Origin: Endomychus coccineus
Lineage: Eukaryota > Arthropoda > Insecta > Coleoptera > Endomychidae
DNA length: 64,000 nucleotides
Reading direction: 5' to 3'
Assembly: GCA_958510875.1 (NCBI GenBank)
Contig: OY294069.1
Span: forward strand, 186,001 to 250,000
The translations under genes were made by a program, and so were the position numbers. The notes below the pieces were generated by a model. That model saw nothing but the letters and a program-made list of their open reading frames with translations, did no database searches and was not told the origin of the DNA. This document shows, piece by piece, positions 32,201 through 44,561 of this stretch (the stretch's first letter is position 1; every line of letters starts with the position of its first letter).

Positions 32201-33791
32201 GTCATTACATTAACGTATATTGCTAATACTGAATAAGACTAGTTCCCTATGAATAACCAAATTGTGAGATATTGTGATTATTATATTAATAAGAATTTTA
32301 TAACCAATTATTCAACATTTTATATTAGAATACTTCTATTACAATGTACTGTATAGATATTACAAGTATTAAGTGTTTACAAAAACAAATGCAATAATTC
32401 TATGTGTTAGGAACGTCGATGTATATTTGTATAGATATTAATACATTTATGTTGCTTTGTCCACAACTTTTCAAGCATTGTGGCTTTTTTGAGTTATTTG
32501 TAAATTTACATATTTATAATGAGGTATAATATGCTGGGCATTTATGTACTATTTTTTATTTTTTTGTTGTTGCATTCACATTTGGGTGGAGGTTTTCAAA
32601 TAAAGAGTTATTGGTAAGTTTTTAATTTGTGCATGGTTATGTAGAGTGTTTTGCTTTCTGTTTATGGCTTTTCACTTGCACCTTATTAATAATTTAATCC
32701 CAGCTAGCAGATTAGGCAATTTATTTATGTTATCAATACCTAAATAGAAATTTGAATCAAATCAAACTCCACTAAAAAATATAGATGTTTCAGAAATTCT
32801 CTATAATATGCACTGTTGAATAAGTACTATTTTTACATGTTTGCTGCTATCCTGCTTCTTCAGTTTTTATTTGCTAATATCAGAAGAATTGCATTGTATC
32901 TTGACCTGCAGTTTGGCAATGTAAAGTTCAATTACTTAAATTTCTAGTACTTTCATTTGTGTAATTTAGAAATAGAATAAAGTATCTTTTTTTAAATTGT
33001 GAACAATACTATTCTGTTAAAACGTTAATTTTTACATTCTTAAGCATTTCAGCTCAAGCGGTCTAAGTGCTCCGGACTCGTCCGCCTCCGTTTTGATTGA
33101 TTGATTGATTAAAGCATTTCAGTTGTAAATTGCCTCCAGTGATTTAGAATAAATTGTATAATGTCAATATTGTTAATTGAACCTAACATAGTCAATTGAA
33201 AATAATTGGGTGCGACATTGTCAGTTGATGTTTGAAGTTTAACAATGATTTCTTATTTCAGGTAGTAATGCTGGCAGTGTGACTCACTTGGTAACCAGTG
33301 AACAACCAGTGGCCATCGCCCCAGCTTTACACAAAGCTGTGGAATCTACACCGGTTCAATACACATCACAACCTAGTTTAACACAAACTCCTGTGTATAG
33401 TAACATTCTCACGCATAACGATAATTCGTTAAATAAATCCCAAAGTTATTCGAACAATTTAAATTCGAATTTCGACAAGGAAGCATCAGTCGTTGGCGGG
33501 GGCGGTGGCGATAATAACACAACTCAAAGGGACATCGGAGACATGCACTTGGATTCCATCGTTTTAAGAGACACTCATATAGTTTCAAACATTCCCGATA
33601 AGAGAAAGAATACCGAGATGCGCTTAAATAACGATCTCACCAATCAGGATAAGGAGAACGGTTTGCTCAGTGCGATACGACTGCGACTACTCCAAGACAC
33701 GACGATGATCGAAAGTGCGCTGGACTTGGATTCTTTGGACGATTCTAGTTTAGGAACAAACAGTCAGGTCGGTCTTATGAAAGTTGTATAA
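29262..33791 (+). CDS. app: DHHC palmitoyltransferase, ZDHHC14/18 (approximated) type, two alternative 3' ends
   Basis: Membrane protein S-acyltransferase. Exons: 29262-29440, 29499-29659, 29715-29899, 30313-30424, 30626-30783, 30841-30956, 31005-31098, 31157-31217, 33262-33791, total 531 residues. If the donor at 31218 is skipped, exon 8 runs on to a stop at 31748-31750 (532 residues). Seen in order: [19 protein letters not shown], membrane segment [16 protein letters not shown], second hydrophobic segment, [34 protein letters not shown], the zinc-binding cysteine-rich domain with [14 protein letters not shown] and the catalytic [19 protein letters not shown], two further membrane segments, SNQTTNED and [11 protein letters not shown]. 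The spliced C-terminus ends with an acidic [10 protein letters not shown] block and LMKVV. The start may instead be the ATG at 29286 ([13 protein letters not shown]), which is closer to where family homology begins. The symbol follows the Drosophila orthologue. Confidence 0.93.
32599..32604 (+). terminator. Polyadenylation signal for the read-through palmitoyltransferase isoform
   Basis: AATAAA about 850 nt beyond the stop of the exon-8 read-through form and before the last spliced exon, so it could end the shorter transcript. Confidence 0.4.
33053..33111 (+). mobile_element. Tiny tRNA-type SINE fragment with 11-bp target duplication
   Basis: A 59-bp insert starting CTCAAGCGGTCTAAGTGCTC and ending in a (GATT)n tail is flanked by AAGCATTTCAG at 33042-33052 and again at 33112-33122. 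The core resembles a tRNA-like A-box region, as in tRNA-derived SINEs, with the 5' end missing. It lies in the last intron of the palmitoyltransferase gene. Confidence 0.7.
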
Positions 33792-35451
33792 AGTTTAGTG
33801 AAGGTCGTTACATCAAGTTCGTGATTGAAATGATATTTTTTCATCATAAATTAAAATTTGAAAAATATTAAATTATTTAGATTTTTCTCTTATAAATGAA
33901 TTTTAAGAAAATAGGTCGGCATAACAATGTTACATAATATTTGTTAACCACTAACTTGTTAAAAATGCACTTAATATGTTGATCACATTAAGCCTATTTA
34001 GGTAATTGTGCATTTTACGTGTTATTTGATACCTGATTTATGTCAAGAATTTATGATTTTTTCTTAATGCGGTTGAATAGATTTAATTTATCCTACTCAA
34101 AACTGAGGGGAATTTAATAGGTACCTAGTTTTGAGGCGACGCTATTCAAAATGTCAGATTATTATGTTAAACACTTTCTTTCTGACTTGATATCATTTGT
34201 GTAAATTAATATGGGGGCTGTGGGTATAATCATGAACTTGATGTAATTTATAAGAAGTATTTTTCATTTCTTGAATCGCTTGACCATTATTTATTTATGT
34301 AATTATATTCGTAACATGCGACCGTTTTTTTTAATTGTACATATTTTGGAAGAAGAGTACAGCTCATGTCACATTTACAAACAATATTTTGTATAATCAA
34401 ATTTCTTATATTTTTGTTTTAATAAATATTTTTACAAGAAAATACATAGCGTTTCTCTCCAAGAAATCCCGAAATTATTCATTATGATCAATTATTATAA
34501 TGTCAAGAAGAGCCAAAATAATAGAAAAAGGTAAAAATCAGAAAAATTCAACAGTTTGGTTGATAAAGAAACATTAATTACTGAAATTTAACATTTATTA
34601 TTTTTATGATCGACATGATAAAATAGTTTGAAATAATGAAATGATAGAGCATTTTGGAAGACCAAGAATTTACTGAGGCGGCTACTACAAACCATAGAAT
34701 AACGATTTTCAGAAATTGTTTTGTGGCATTATTCTCCTACCGGCCTTACCTGAAATGAGCGATCTATGGTGTTTGTATTCACTTACACAGTTGTTCTCTG
34801 TAGTTATATTATCTATGTTGTTTTCATAGAAGACATAACTAGTTTAACAAGGTTCTGTGCATTCTATACTAGCAAAAGTTGCAGTGCTACGTTTGTACTA
34901 TTTTCCAAATATTCCAGCAATATAGGTAAATAAAAAACAATTAACTTTAAGATATTATAAGCATTCACAATGATAATAGTAAGAGTCCCGGCAGATTTTG
35001 TTAGTGGAAATTGAAAATGTGAATTTGACGGTTATATAATGTAGCTTAGGATAGGTCATATTGATTTATACAACTATTTGTATTACACTTTGAGACAATT
35101 TTATGATGAAATGTGCCCCTATAATTTTATTTAATATGTCTTGTACTAATTTGGTATTAACATGAATGATACAGATAAAGCATCACATGATTAATTGATT
35201 CGACAGGATGGTTATGGTCCATACATTTGAAGTATAATATAATATTCATCATTCTAAGCAATAATATTTTGTTATTTAATGATTGGTAATTCCACTTTCT
35301 AAATTGTTTTAATTAATGGTGAATCATCTTTCGAAAGTCCAGGAATCATGCCAAGGCCATTCTTCTACTTCTAACTACAAATTCATTTTGTACAAGCTTC
35401 TGATGATAATTTATTTGAGACAATTTGGTATTTTCGATTTCTTTATTTCAG
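33792..35451. other. Palmitoyltransferase 3' region and OGDH 5' region
   Basis: The left part is a 3' untranslated region. The right part must hold the OGDH promoter and an untranslated first exon, because the OGDH start lies three bases after an acceptor (TTTCAG|AGG ATG). I could not place the upstream exon or the transcription start. Confidence 0.5.
34421..34426 (+). terminator. Polyadenylation signal for the spliced palmitoyltransferase isoform
   Basis: AATAAA about 630 nt after the stop at 33791. Confidence 0.5.
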
Positions 35452-35454
35452 AGG

Positions 35455-38400
35455 ATGCATCGGGCCCGATCTATAATCAAGGGGATCTCAGGCCCTAATG
35501 GCCAAATTTTTGCTAGCTGGTTATTAACAAAAAATATACCAGCTGTTGGAACCAGCCGCAATTATAATGTCCCCGTTGCTGCTGAGCCATTCTTATCAGG
35601 AAGCTCTAGTCAGTATGTTGAGGATATGTATAACTCTTGGCTTGCTGATCCAGCAAGTGTGCATACTGTGAGTATTATCTGCTAAAAGTTATTTATTATA
35701 GATATTTTTGAAATTTTTTATTAATGATGCAGTTTAGTATGGGAATTTTTCTTAACACTACAATTCCTACCGGTAAACAACTACTTTAACTTTTGCAGTA
35801 TCTTGCAACAAATTTGTCTAAGCAATGTGAATGGGAAGCAGGAATACATGAATGTCTCATTTTTAGTCATGGGATTCTTTCTTTCGGAACTCAGCAGCTG
35901 GTGGAATTGGTTATCAAGCACCACCATCATTGGCTCCATTGGGTAGGAATGAAATACCTGTATCCTCTTTCTTACCATCTTTAAGTGGTGCATCTAGCAC
36001 GGCAGTGAATGAAAAGGTTATAGACGATCATTTGGCTGTTCAAGCAATTATCAGGAGTTATCAGGTATGCTAAATTCACTTTCCAAATGTGAATGCTTTC
36101 ATAATGAAAAACTGGTTGCTCAAAAATTTGCCGCTAAATTAAGAATTAAATTTAATATTGAGATATGTAATATGTACTAATTACAGTAGTTTATTCGCAA
36201 CATTATAATTCTTGGGCAAACTTCCAACTTCTAATATTAGTTTGAATTGTTTCAATTGGCATTCATTTTGATTTGGCTAATATCATTGTTATTTACAACG
36301 TATTTTATAATGTCTCATGGCATTTTGATCTTATAAGTGTTGGTTTGATTCTCATTAAAATGTAGAATGCTTTTTATAATTTCAATATCATTATTCATAT
36401 GCTTATTGGCATGTTAACAGATAAAATGGATTAAATGACATAGCCATCAGAGCAAGAGTCAGATGTCAATAATTCATTTCTTAATGTGGTGATGTAATTT
36501 AATATTTTCATGTTTGTGTTTATCTGAAGGTTATGCACTTTAATTTGGCAAAAAGTTGGGCAGGTGTTTAGAAATTATTGATATCAATTTATTATGCATG
36601 TTTTGACATGTTATTATATTCCATTTATTTAATTTTTGAAAACTATTAAACTGTTATTTTTTGAGTTGTAACATTTCTTGAGTTATAAAGAAGCTACTAT
36701 GGATTCTGATAAATGATGAATGACAGCTTGATGAGCATGGCTTAATGGTAAGGATGTCAGAAATATTTCATCAACATAAAAAAACTATATATTTAGAGAT
36801 AAAGCAAACCTATATAATAACATGATCAAATGATATAATATAAAATGTATTGATTTCGATGAGAGCACATGAGATGTTTCCTTATAATGTAATCAAATTT
36901 TTATTAACCAATAGGCTCGTGGGCATCTTGTTGCTCAACTTGACCCGCTTGGTATCATGTATGCAGATCACACAACAACCATATCAGATTTAAAGGGTTC
37001 GGCGCCCGATGAAATAATTCGACAGCATAAATTAGGTACAAAATACAAAATTTATAAAATACTTGCAATAATCTTTAGAATCGCAACAGTTTGAAACATT
37101 ATGATATTTATCATGACTGGAACTTGAGAATTTGATGCTTGGTGATGGAAATTTCTTAATTGCATGTGTAGACGCATATCATTCATTAATCTTTAATATG
37201 TAAGATTGCTATTTACAACACAATTACTAGTTTTTGTAGAGCTTCTGTCTGTTTCTTATCTCATTCGACAATAATAATATAATATTTAGTGAGAATAATC
37301 ACAACTAACATGTAGTATTGCTTTATTGTGATTGTTGCTCTTTTATTTTTTGTTATAAATCACATCTGGGGGAAGAAAATAGTCCAGCAACAAGGTTAGT
37401 TACTCTTATGTGAGTTGAATTTTACTGATGCTCTAACAACAATTCCCTTGATAGATACCTCGGCAGATATTGAATTACAAATAATATATTGTTAAGTATG
37501 TAGATAATACAGATAAGAATTGTACAAAGAAAATTGAATGTAAGTTTTTCATTTCAACATGTATATTTTACATTTACATTATTATTAATATAAAGTCGAA
37601 AATTAAGATTTCTAAGATACTTTTTTTTAATCAAAATCTTTTATACTCGAGTTATTTATTTGTAATCAGGCAACCATGAGGTGAAGCAAAATTCTTATTA
37701 AATATGTTGAAACAATATTGCAGATGTTTTATGTAATTGTGTTGCAAATTGTACAATTCATTAACTGGATTACATGGTAGATATGAGGTGATGGCTAAAT
37801 TTTAGATTCGAGGTCATCATATAGCCAAATTGGATCCGTTAGGAATCAACAGTGCCGATCTGGATGATCGAACACCACAAGAACTGCTCTACACACATTA
37901 CAGCTTTGGTAAGATGCACATTCACTATGAGATTTATTAATATTCGTCAATTATTTGTTATAAGCATATTTATTTTTACAGCAAAAAATAACGTCAATAA
38001 AATCATTTCATAATGTAATTTTAGCGGCACTTTCGACTTTCTTCGTTTTTAGCAAAAAAAAAAAAACAAAAAAGATGGATTGTGAAATTGACATTCAATT
38101 ATCCACAACAATAAATTCAACTACTTGAATACTTTCGTTCTTTAATTATAAAAATTGCTTTACTAGGAATTTTATAATAGCAAACTGAAATTTTGGAATA
38201 TGAAATGATTCACTGAAAACAGCAAAGTCATCAATACAGTACCTTGAATCTGCTGTAATTTTTTATTTAATGTGATTGCTTTCTTCGAAATTCTTTAAAT
38301 TAGAGCTACTAGACTTGAAGAATTGACTTGCTGCGAATGCCAAACTGCTTTGTTTCTGTTATTGATTTATTTAATATTCCATTGATTGTGATTGCTTTAT

Positions 38401-41400
38401 TGTTTAATCTTTGGTTATGCAATAGTTTTGTTTTTCTTTAACTCAGACCATCCATCTCGAACCTATTCTGAGGAGCTCAAACGACAGGTCCACCAATTTA
38501 TGCAACGTAAGAATTTTTACTGTTACTTGTCTGTAGCCTTAGTATGTGATTGGACTAATTTATTATTATTATTATATTAATTTTTTGTTGTTGAAGTTAT
38601 GGTTATTTCACCATATTTTAATCTGCACAACCATTAACTATGTTTAAATAAAATAACTATTGAAAGTTTGATTTCCACTAATTTAATAAATGAATGTAAC
38701 TAGAATTTCGCTAACACTTGTAGCTTTAAACAAATATTACAAGAAGAAGCTACAGCGTTAGCGAAACCATATTTCCCTTAAATTGTTTAATTAGTAAAAA
38801 TTGAACTGTCAATAGTGTTGTTTAAGTTTAGAATGGATTTTCATCACGTAATGGCTGATTCTATAATTTTTTTCATTAACTAAGTATTTATTCTTTCATC
38901 TATCCATGCAATGTGTATGTTTATCTCAATTTTTGTAAGGTTTGGTTGGTTATTGTGTATTGGGTAATTTTTGGAGTCGGTCTTGGGCAATATTAAGATA
39001 AGTATATCTGCTTTCTGTTTCCTAGTAGTTTTGTTTTTCTTCTGACCCATATTTCTGTTTTTTTTGCTTATCTCTCTTTATTCTGAAAAGTATCTATTGT
39101 AGCAAAAATGTTTCAGACTGATTCGATTGTAACATTTAACGCAAAGAAACTGAATTCATTCCTTCACAACATATAATTTATTATTGTTTTCATTTTTTTA
39201 AACCTACAGTAAAATATGATGATTAAATTAAAGTAGGAATGAATCCGTTTCCGAGTGTAATTTATTTTGCTTGAACTGAAAACTAATTGACTTGTTTCTC
39301 CAAACATTTTTTATTGAAATGTATAGACGACACGGACATGGATAGAGTTTTCAAATTACCTTCAACAACGTTTATCGGTGGCAAGGATAAACAGTTACCG
39401 TTACGTGAAATTTTACGACGTCTAGAATTGACTTATTGCAGACACATTGGAGTCGAATTTATGTTTATCAACAGTTTGGAACAATGTAATTGGATCAGGC
39501 AACGACTTGAAACTCCGGGCGCCATGGAAAACACCCCCGACGATAAGAGATTGATTTTGGCTCGTTTGACTCGTGCCGCCGGGTACGTAACGATTTAGAG
39601 TCGCGCAATCGATTTCTAAGTTTTATTTCTAGATTTGAGTCTTTCTTGGCGCGAAAATGGTCGTCGGAAAAACGTTTCGGTTTGGAAGGTTGCGAAATAT
39701 TGATTCCCGCGATGAAACACATAATCGACAAGTCCACAGAGTTCGGAGTGGAGAGCATCGTGATGGGAATGCCGCATCGTGGACGTTTGAACGTTTTGGC
39801 CAACGTTTGTCGGAAACCCCTTCATCAGCTCTTCACACAATTCGCCGGATTAGAAGCTGAAGACGACGGTTCCGGTGATGTGAAATACCATCTTGGAACG
39901 TACATTGAAAGGTCGAGACTATTTAGTTGAGTTCGTTTTTCAGTTGAATTGTAACGTTTATAATTACAGGTTGAATCGTGTTACGAATAAAAATATAAGA
40001 TTGGCTGTCGTGGCTAATCCCTCTCATTTGGAAGCTGCAGATCCAGTAGTTCAAGGCAAAACGAAGGCTGAACAATTTTACCGTGGGGACGGCGAAGGAA
40101 AAAAGGTAAACAACAGTTTTTCATCAAAACGATAACCCTTAATTGAATGTTATCTTTGTGTAGGTTATGTCGATACTTCTTCACGGTGACGCCGCTTTCA
40201 GTGGACAAGGTATCGTGTTCGAAACGATGCATTTGTCAGATTTGCCCGCGTACACAACACACGGAACCGTACACATTGTGGTCAATAATCAGATCGGATT
40301 CACTACCGACCCACGACATTCTAGATCTTCGCCATATTGCACAGGTAATTAATAATTTATTGATAGAATGAGAAATGGCTTATTTCAATATTATTTAATA
40401 TTCCCGCAGACGTTGCCAGAGTAGTAAACGCTCCAATCTTTCACGTGAATTCCGACGATCCGGACAGCGTGATGCACATTTGTAAATTGGCGGCAGAATG
40501 GAGAGCGACTTTCCACAAGGACGTCATCATCGATCTGGTCTGTTACAGACGTAACGGTCACAACGAGATCGACGAACCCATGTTTACTCAGCCGCTCATG
40601 TATCGCAAAATCAAGAAAACCAAACCGGTCTTGGAGAAATATTCCGAGCAGCTGGTAAGAGAAGGCATCGTGTCCGAGGACGAAGTGAAGGACGTCAAAG
40701 CTAAATACGAGAAAATTTGCGAGGATGCGTTGGAAAATGCGCGCAAAGAGACTCACATCAAATACAAAGATTGGTTGGATAGTCCGTGGTCCGGATTCTT
40801 CGAAGGCAAAGATCCCCTGAAAGTTAGTCCTACCGGTGTTAAAGAAGATACTTTGTTACATATTGGCAAGAGATTCTCTTCTCCACCACCGAATGCCGCC
40901 GAGTTCGTCATACATAAAGGTGAAGTTTTGTAGATGAATGAATATGAATAGAAATTTTTATTTATTCCATTTTAGGTATTGAAAGAATATTAAAAGCTAG
41001 AATGCAAATGGTGGAGGAAAGAACGATCGACTGGGCACTTGGAGAGGCGATGGCTTTCGGGTCTTTGTTGAAGGAAGGAATACATGTTCGTTTATCCGGA
41101 CAAGATGTTGAAAGAGGCACTTTTTCTCATCGTCATCACGTTTTACATCATCAAAATGTCGATAAAGCGACATATCGGTAAGGATAAGTTTCATATTTTC
41201 AAGTCTGAATATGATCGATTCGTGCATTGATGTTTATTTTTCACAGGAGAATATTTATATTTTTGTTGTGACTTTATGAAATTTATTCGCAGACCTTTAT
41301 GTAATCTATACCCGGATCAAGCACCTTACACAGTCTGTAACAGTTCCTTGTCGGAATTCGGCGTTTTAGGATTCGAACTTGGATATTCCATGACCAATCC

Positions 41401-43178
41401 TAATGCGCTGGTAATTTGGGAGGCCCAATTCGGGGACTTTTCCAACACGGCCCAGTGCATAATCGATCAATTTATCTCGTCGGGACAAGCCAAATGGGTA
41501 CGTCAAAGTGGACTCGTGATGCTTCTACCTCACGGTTACGAAGGTAAGAAGTTACAAGCGCCACTGGAAAACTGAAAAAAAAATAGTAAATTTTGCGTGT
41601 TTTTCTTAAACAGGAATGGGACCGGAACATTCAAGCGCTCGCTTGGAACGTTTCCTGCAAATGTGCTCGGACGATCCGGATTACATGCCACCGGAAAGTG
41701 ACGAATTCGCCATAAGACAATTGCACGACATCAACTGGATAGTGGCCAATTGCACCACGCCCGGAAATCTCTTCCACATTCTACGCAGACAAATTGCGTT
41801 GCCTTTCCGCAAACCATTGATTTTAATGACACCCAAGAGTTTGTTACGTCATCCCGAAGCTAGGAGCAGTTTCGACGTCATGGTGGATGGTACAGAGTTC
41901 CAGAGAGTGATCCCGGACAATGACGTGGATAGCGGGGCCAAAAAGGTCGTATTCTGCAGTGGGAGAGTTTATTACGATCTAAAGAAGGCGAGAGACGACA
42001 AGAAATTGAACAACGATATTGCTTTAGTGAGAGTGGAACAAGTAAGTTCTCTGTTATTTTACTAAGGTTTATTGAATTTTTCAGAAAATGTGTATATACT
42101 AGGAAGTCGGTCAAGTACACTGTGCATATGGGCGAAGGGTTAAAACGCGTAGCTTGAAATTTACAAAACGAACAGCCGACACATTTTTCGCTAAAAAAAT
42201 CACTTAAAGAACTTACAATATATTCAGTGTTTGTAATTTAGTTCAACTTTTTTTTGCAGATTTCTCCATTCCCATTCGACCTGATCAAGAAAGAATGTAC
42301 CAAATACCCTAACGCTAAATTGTGTTGGGCTCAAGAAGAGCACAAGAATCAGGGATCGTGGAGTTACGTACAACCTCGTTTCGACACGGCTTTGACCGGT
42401 TCCCGGGACGTCAAGTAAGTTATTGTTCAAGTAGCGATTAGCTTTTTAAGGTCGGTGAAGATATGATTGTAGTAGTTCATCTTAGTTGTTTGCTTTGTAT
42501 CGACACGATTTCATGCAATGTGATGTTTCTAGTCCACAATCGGAAAGTTGGTTGGGAAAATTGTTCGGAAGATCTAAACCCAAACAAAGCAGAGAGCAAA
42601 GTGAAAGCGAACAAGAACCTAGAATTGTTAGGTGAGAACTGAGATCATATCTTCACGTACTGCTTGGTTTATTTTATTTTTTAATGCTTTATAGAAAATC
42701 AATGTTTTTGAAAAAGAAATGAATTTCAGCCTCATTAAATTTACATGGACAAAAATTGTGCAATAACATTTTTCTATGAATTGATTGGATGCCTAACTAA
42801 TTTTATTTATATTTCTTCTGTTTGTACATTCTACATTTTCTTCCTACAGAGAAATTACCCACCATCGGCATTTCTACAAATCTAACATTCAATTTATTAA
42901 CTACATTTATATTTAACTTGGCTATTTCAATAATTTGTGTAATTATTATTGACAATAATTCTGATTTTCAAATAGTAGAAAGCCAAATTGTCATTACAAT
43001 AGCTGCTATTGCAGACATGCTGATGGCGGTGATCTTATAATTTCAATGACATTGTATTGATTAAACACATATTTACAGTTATGTTGGCAGACCTACTGCA
43101 CCAAGTACGGCAACAGGAAGCAAGGCACAACACATAAAAGAACTGACCAACTTATTGGATAATGCAATGGCAATCTAA
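35455..43178 (+). CDS. Ogdh: 2-oxoglutarate dehydrogenase E1, mitochondrial, with alternative exons
   Basis: ThDP-dependent E1 of the 2-oxoglutarate dehydrogenase complex (TCA cycle, matrix). Core exons: 35452-35667 (ATG at 35455), 35867-36064, 36915-37035 (3a), 39327-39582, 39633-39911, 39970-40105, 40164-40344, 40410-40919, 40976-41177, 41293-41543, 41614-42041, 42260-42414, 43079-43178, giving 1009 residues in phase. Alternatives: 3b at 37806-37908, a 60-nt cassette at 38447-38506, a 99-nt cassette at 42533-42631. The N-terminus [20 protein letters not shown] looks like a presequence; [18 protein letters not shown] starts the mature enzyme. Key motifs: [59 protein letters not shown] with [12 protein letters not shown] (ThDP), [50 protein letters not shown]. 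The tail [13 protein letters not shown] is typical. Confidence 0.95.
38656..38816. repeat. Foldback MITE in an OGDH intron
   Basis: The left end ACTATTGAAAGTTTGATTTC and the inverse of the right end, ACTATTGACAGTTCAATTTT, are imperfect terminal inverted repeats. The inner arms also pair (TTTCGCTAACACTTGTAGCT against its near-inverse at 38751-38770). The same family forms the arms at 10180-12314. No coding capacity. Confidence 0.65.
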
Positions 43179-44561
43179 ATTGGTTCAGAGTATCCTCATT
43201 AGGCAGAAGTTCATTCAGATAATGCTAGAGAATTAACCAATTACCACTTTTATTTTTCAATATGTGGCAAAATAATTTGACTGCACCAAATAAATGATAT
43301 AATCTCTTGTAAATAGCACAGTACATGTATAACTAAAATGTTTCTAATATTAATAATTCTTATTTTCCTAAAATTTACCTCTAAAATTTGTTAAATATGA
43401 GATGAGATAAAAAATGTGTTATTTTATTGAAATTGATCAGTTATATTTTTTTAATATATTTTTAAAAATGTTGAAATTAATCTGTAACCACTTATTTATT
43501 TGTAAATAGTAGAATGATAGAAATAATCTTTTTTTTTTGAAAATTAATAAGTCGTTTCATCAGGTAATTGTGCACTTTAATTTCATAACAAGTGCAATTC
43601 AAGTGAGTTATGATAAAAAAAGTATTTTAAAATATAATGTTATTTATTTATTGTATGAATGTATATTTTGAATATAAATTGTTGCTTAGTTTGAATGTTA
43701 TGTACATTTTCCGTTGAAAATAAAATTATATCATGATAAAGTTATTTCATTCAATTAGATCCTACTTTAATCCAGTTGTTGAATCTATTTAATTTGATCA
43801 AAGAAATATTGGACAATTGAAGTTGAATATGCAAAGGGTAGAGCTATTCGTCTGATAACGATGAATAAGCTTGAAATTATTCATCCAGTATTGTCATATG
43901 TACTAGTTAGCTTCTTTATACTAAATAAGGAAAATCACCTTTTCCACTAAAAATACTCCCAAGTTAGGACCTACTACTAAAGTAATGGTTGTCGTTAGCT
44001 GAAAGGAAAATCAATTAAAAAAACTAACTTTCAATTATATGAAAATGTAACAGATAACCTGAAATAACGTGTTGCCACTTGGTGTTTGGAACCTATGCTT
44101 TTGGAAGCAATAAAATAGACGAGGTTTAACTAAGGACTACCATTGCCATTGTTACACCTACTTTGAATTTAGTATGTCAATCGTTAATATGCTAGAGGCA
44201 TCCAATAGCCAAACGAATTCTGTTACCCGATGAATCACTATGTATGATAAAAGTATATCAACCAGATCGTCATTACACAAACAACTACGAACAATTTAAA
44301 GGTTTAAATAAAAACTCTTTGGAAAATATACCCTTTAATGTAATTGCCAAAAAATACTTTACTTTGTAACACATTCATTTGTACATTTTAAATTCTTTAA
44401 TACAAACATGTAATTGCTGCAAGCAGTTCTCTTCCAAATTACTGTATTGATTTTTAAATAAATCAATTTTTGAAACAGTGGTAGTTCTTTCTATATTTAA
44501 GATCTTGGCTTAATGTAAATATTTCCGTCTAGTTGGTCTCCAACTTACATATAAACTAGTA
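43179..44561. other. OGDH 3' region and TMEM242-like 3' region
   Basis: Two convergent genes face this stretch. AATAAA occurs at 43719. A short repeat-like segment related to 26183 and 45951 appears near 43930-43955. I see no gene. Confidence 0.5.
43719..43724 (+). terminator. OGDH polyadenylation signal
   Basis: AATAAA about 540 nt after the OGDH stop codon; an earlier AATAAA near 43289 is an alternative. Confidence 0.45.

Noticed and set aside
39495..40756. Several minus-strand open frames of 70-120 residues
   Set aside because: Antisense shadows of the OGDH exons.
42822..43040. Hydrophobic open frame in the last OGDH intron, preceded by CTACAG
   Set aside because: The acceptor is in the wrong phase for the OGDH exons on either side, and the hydrophobic sequence fits AT-rich noncoding DNA; spliced use would give a quick stop.
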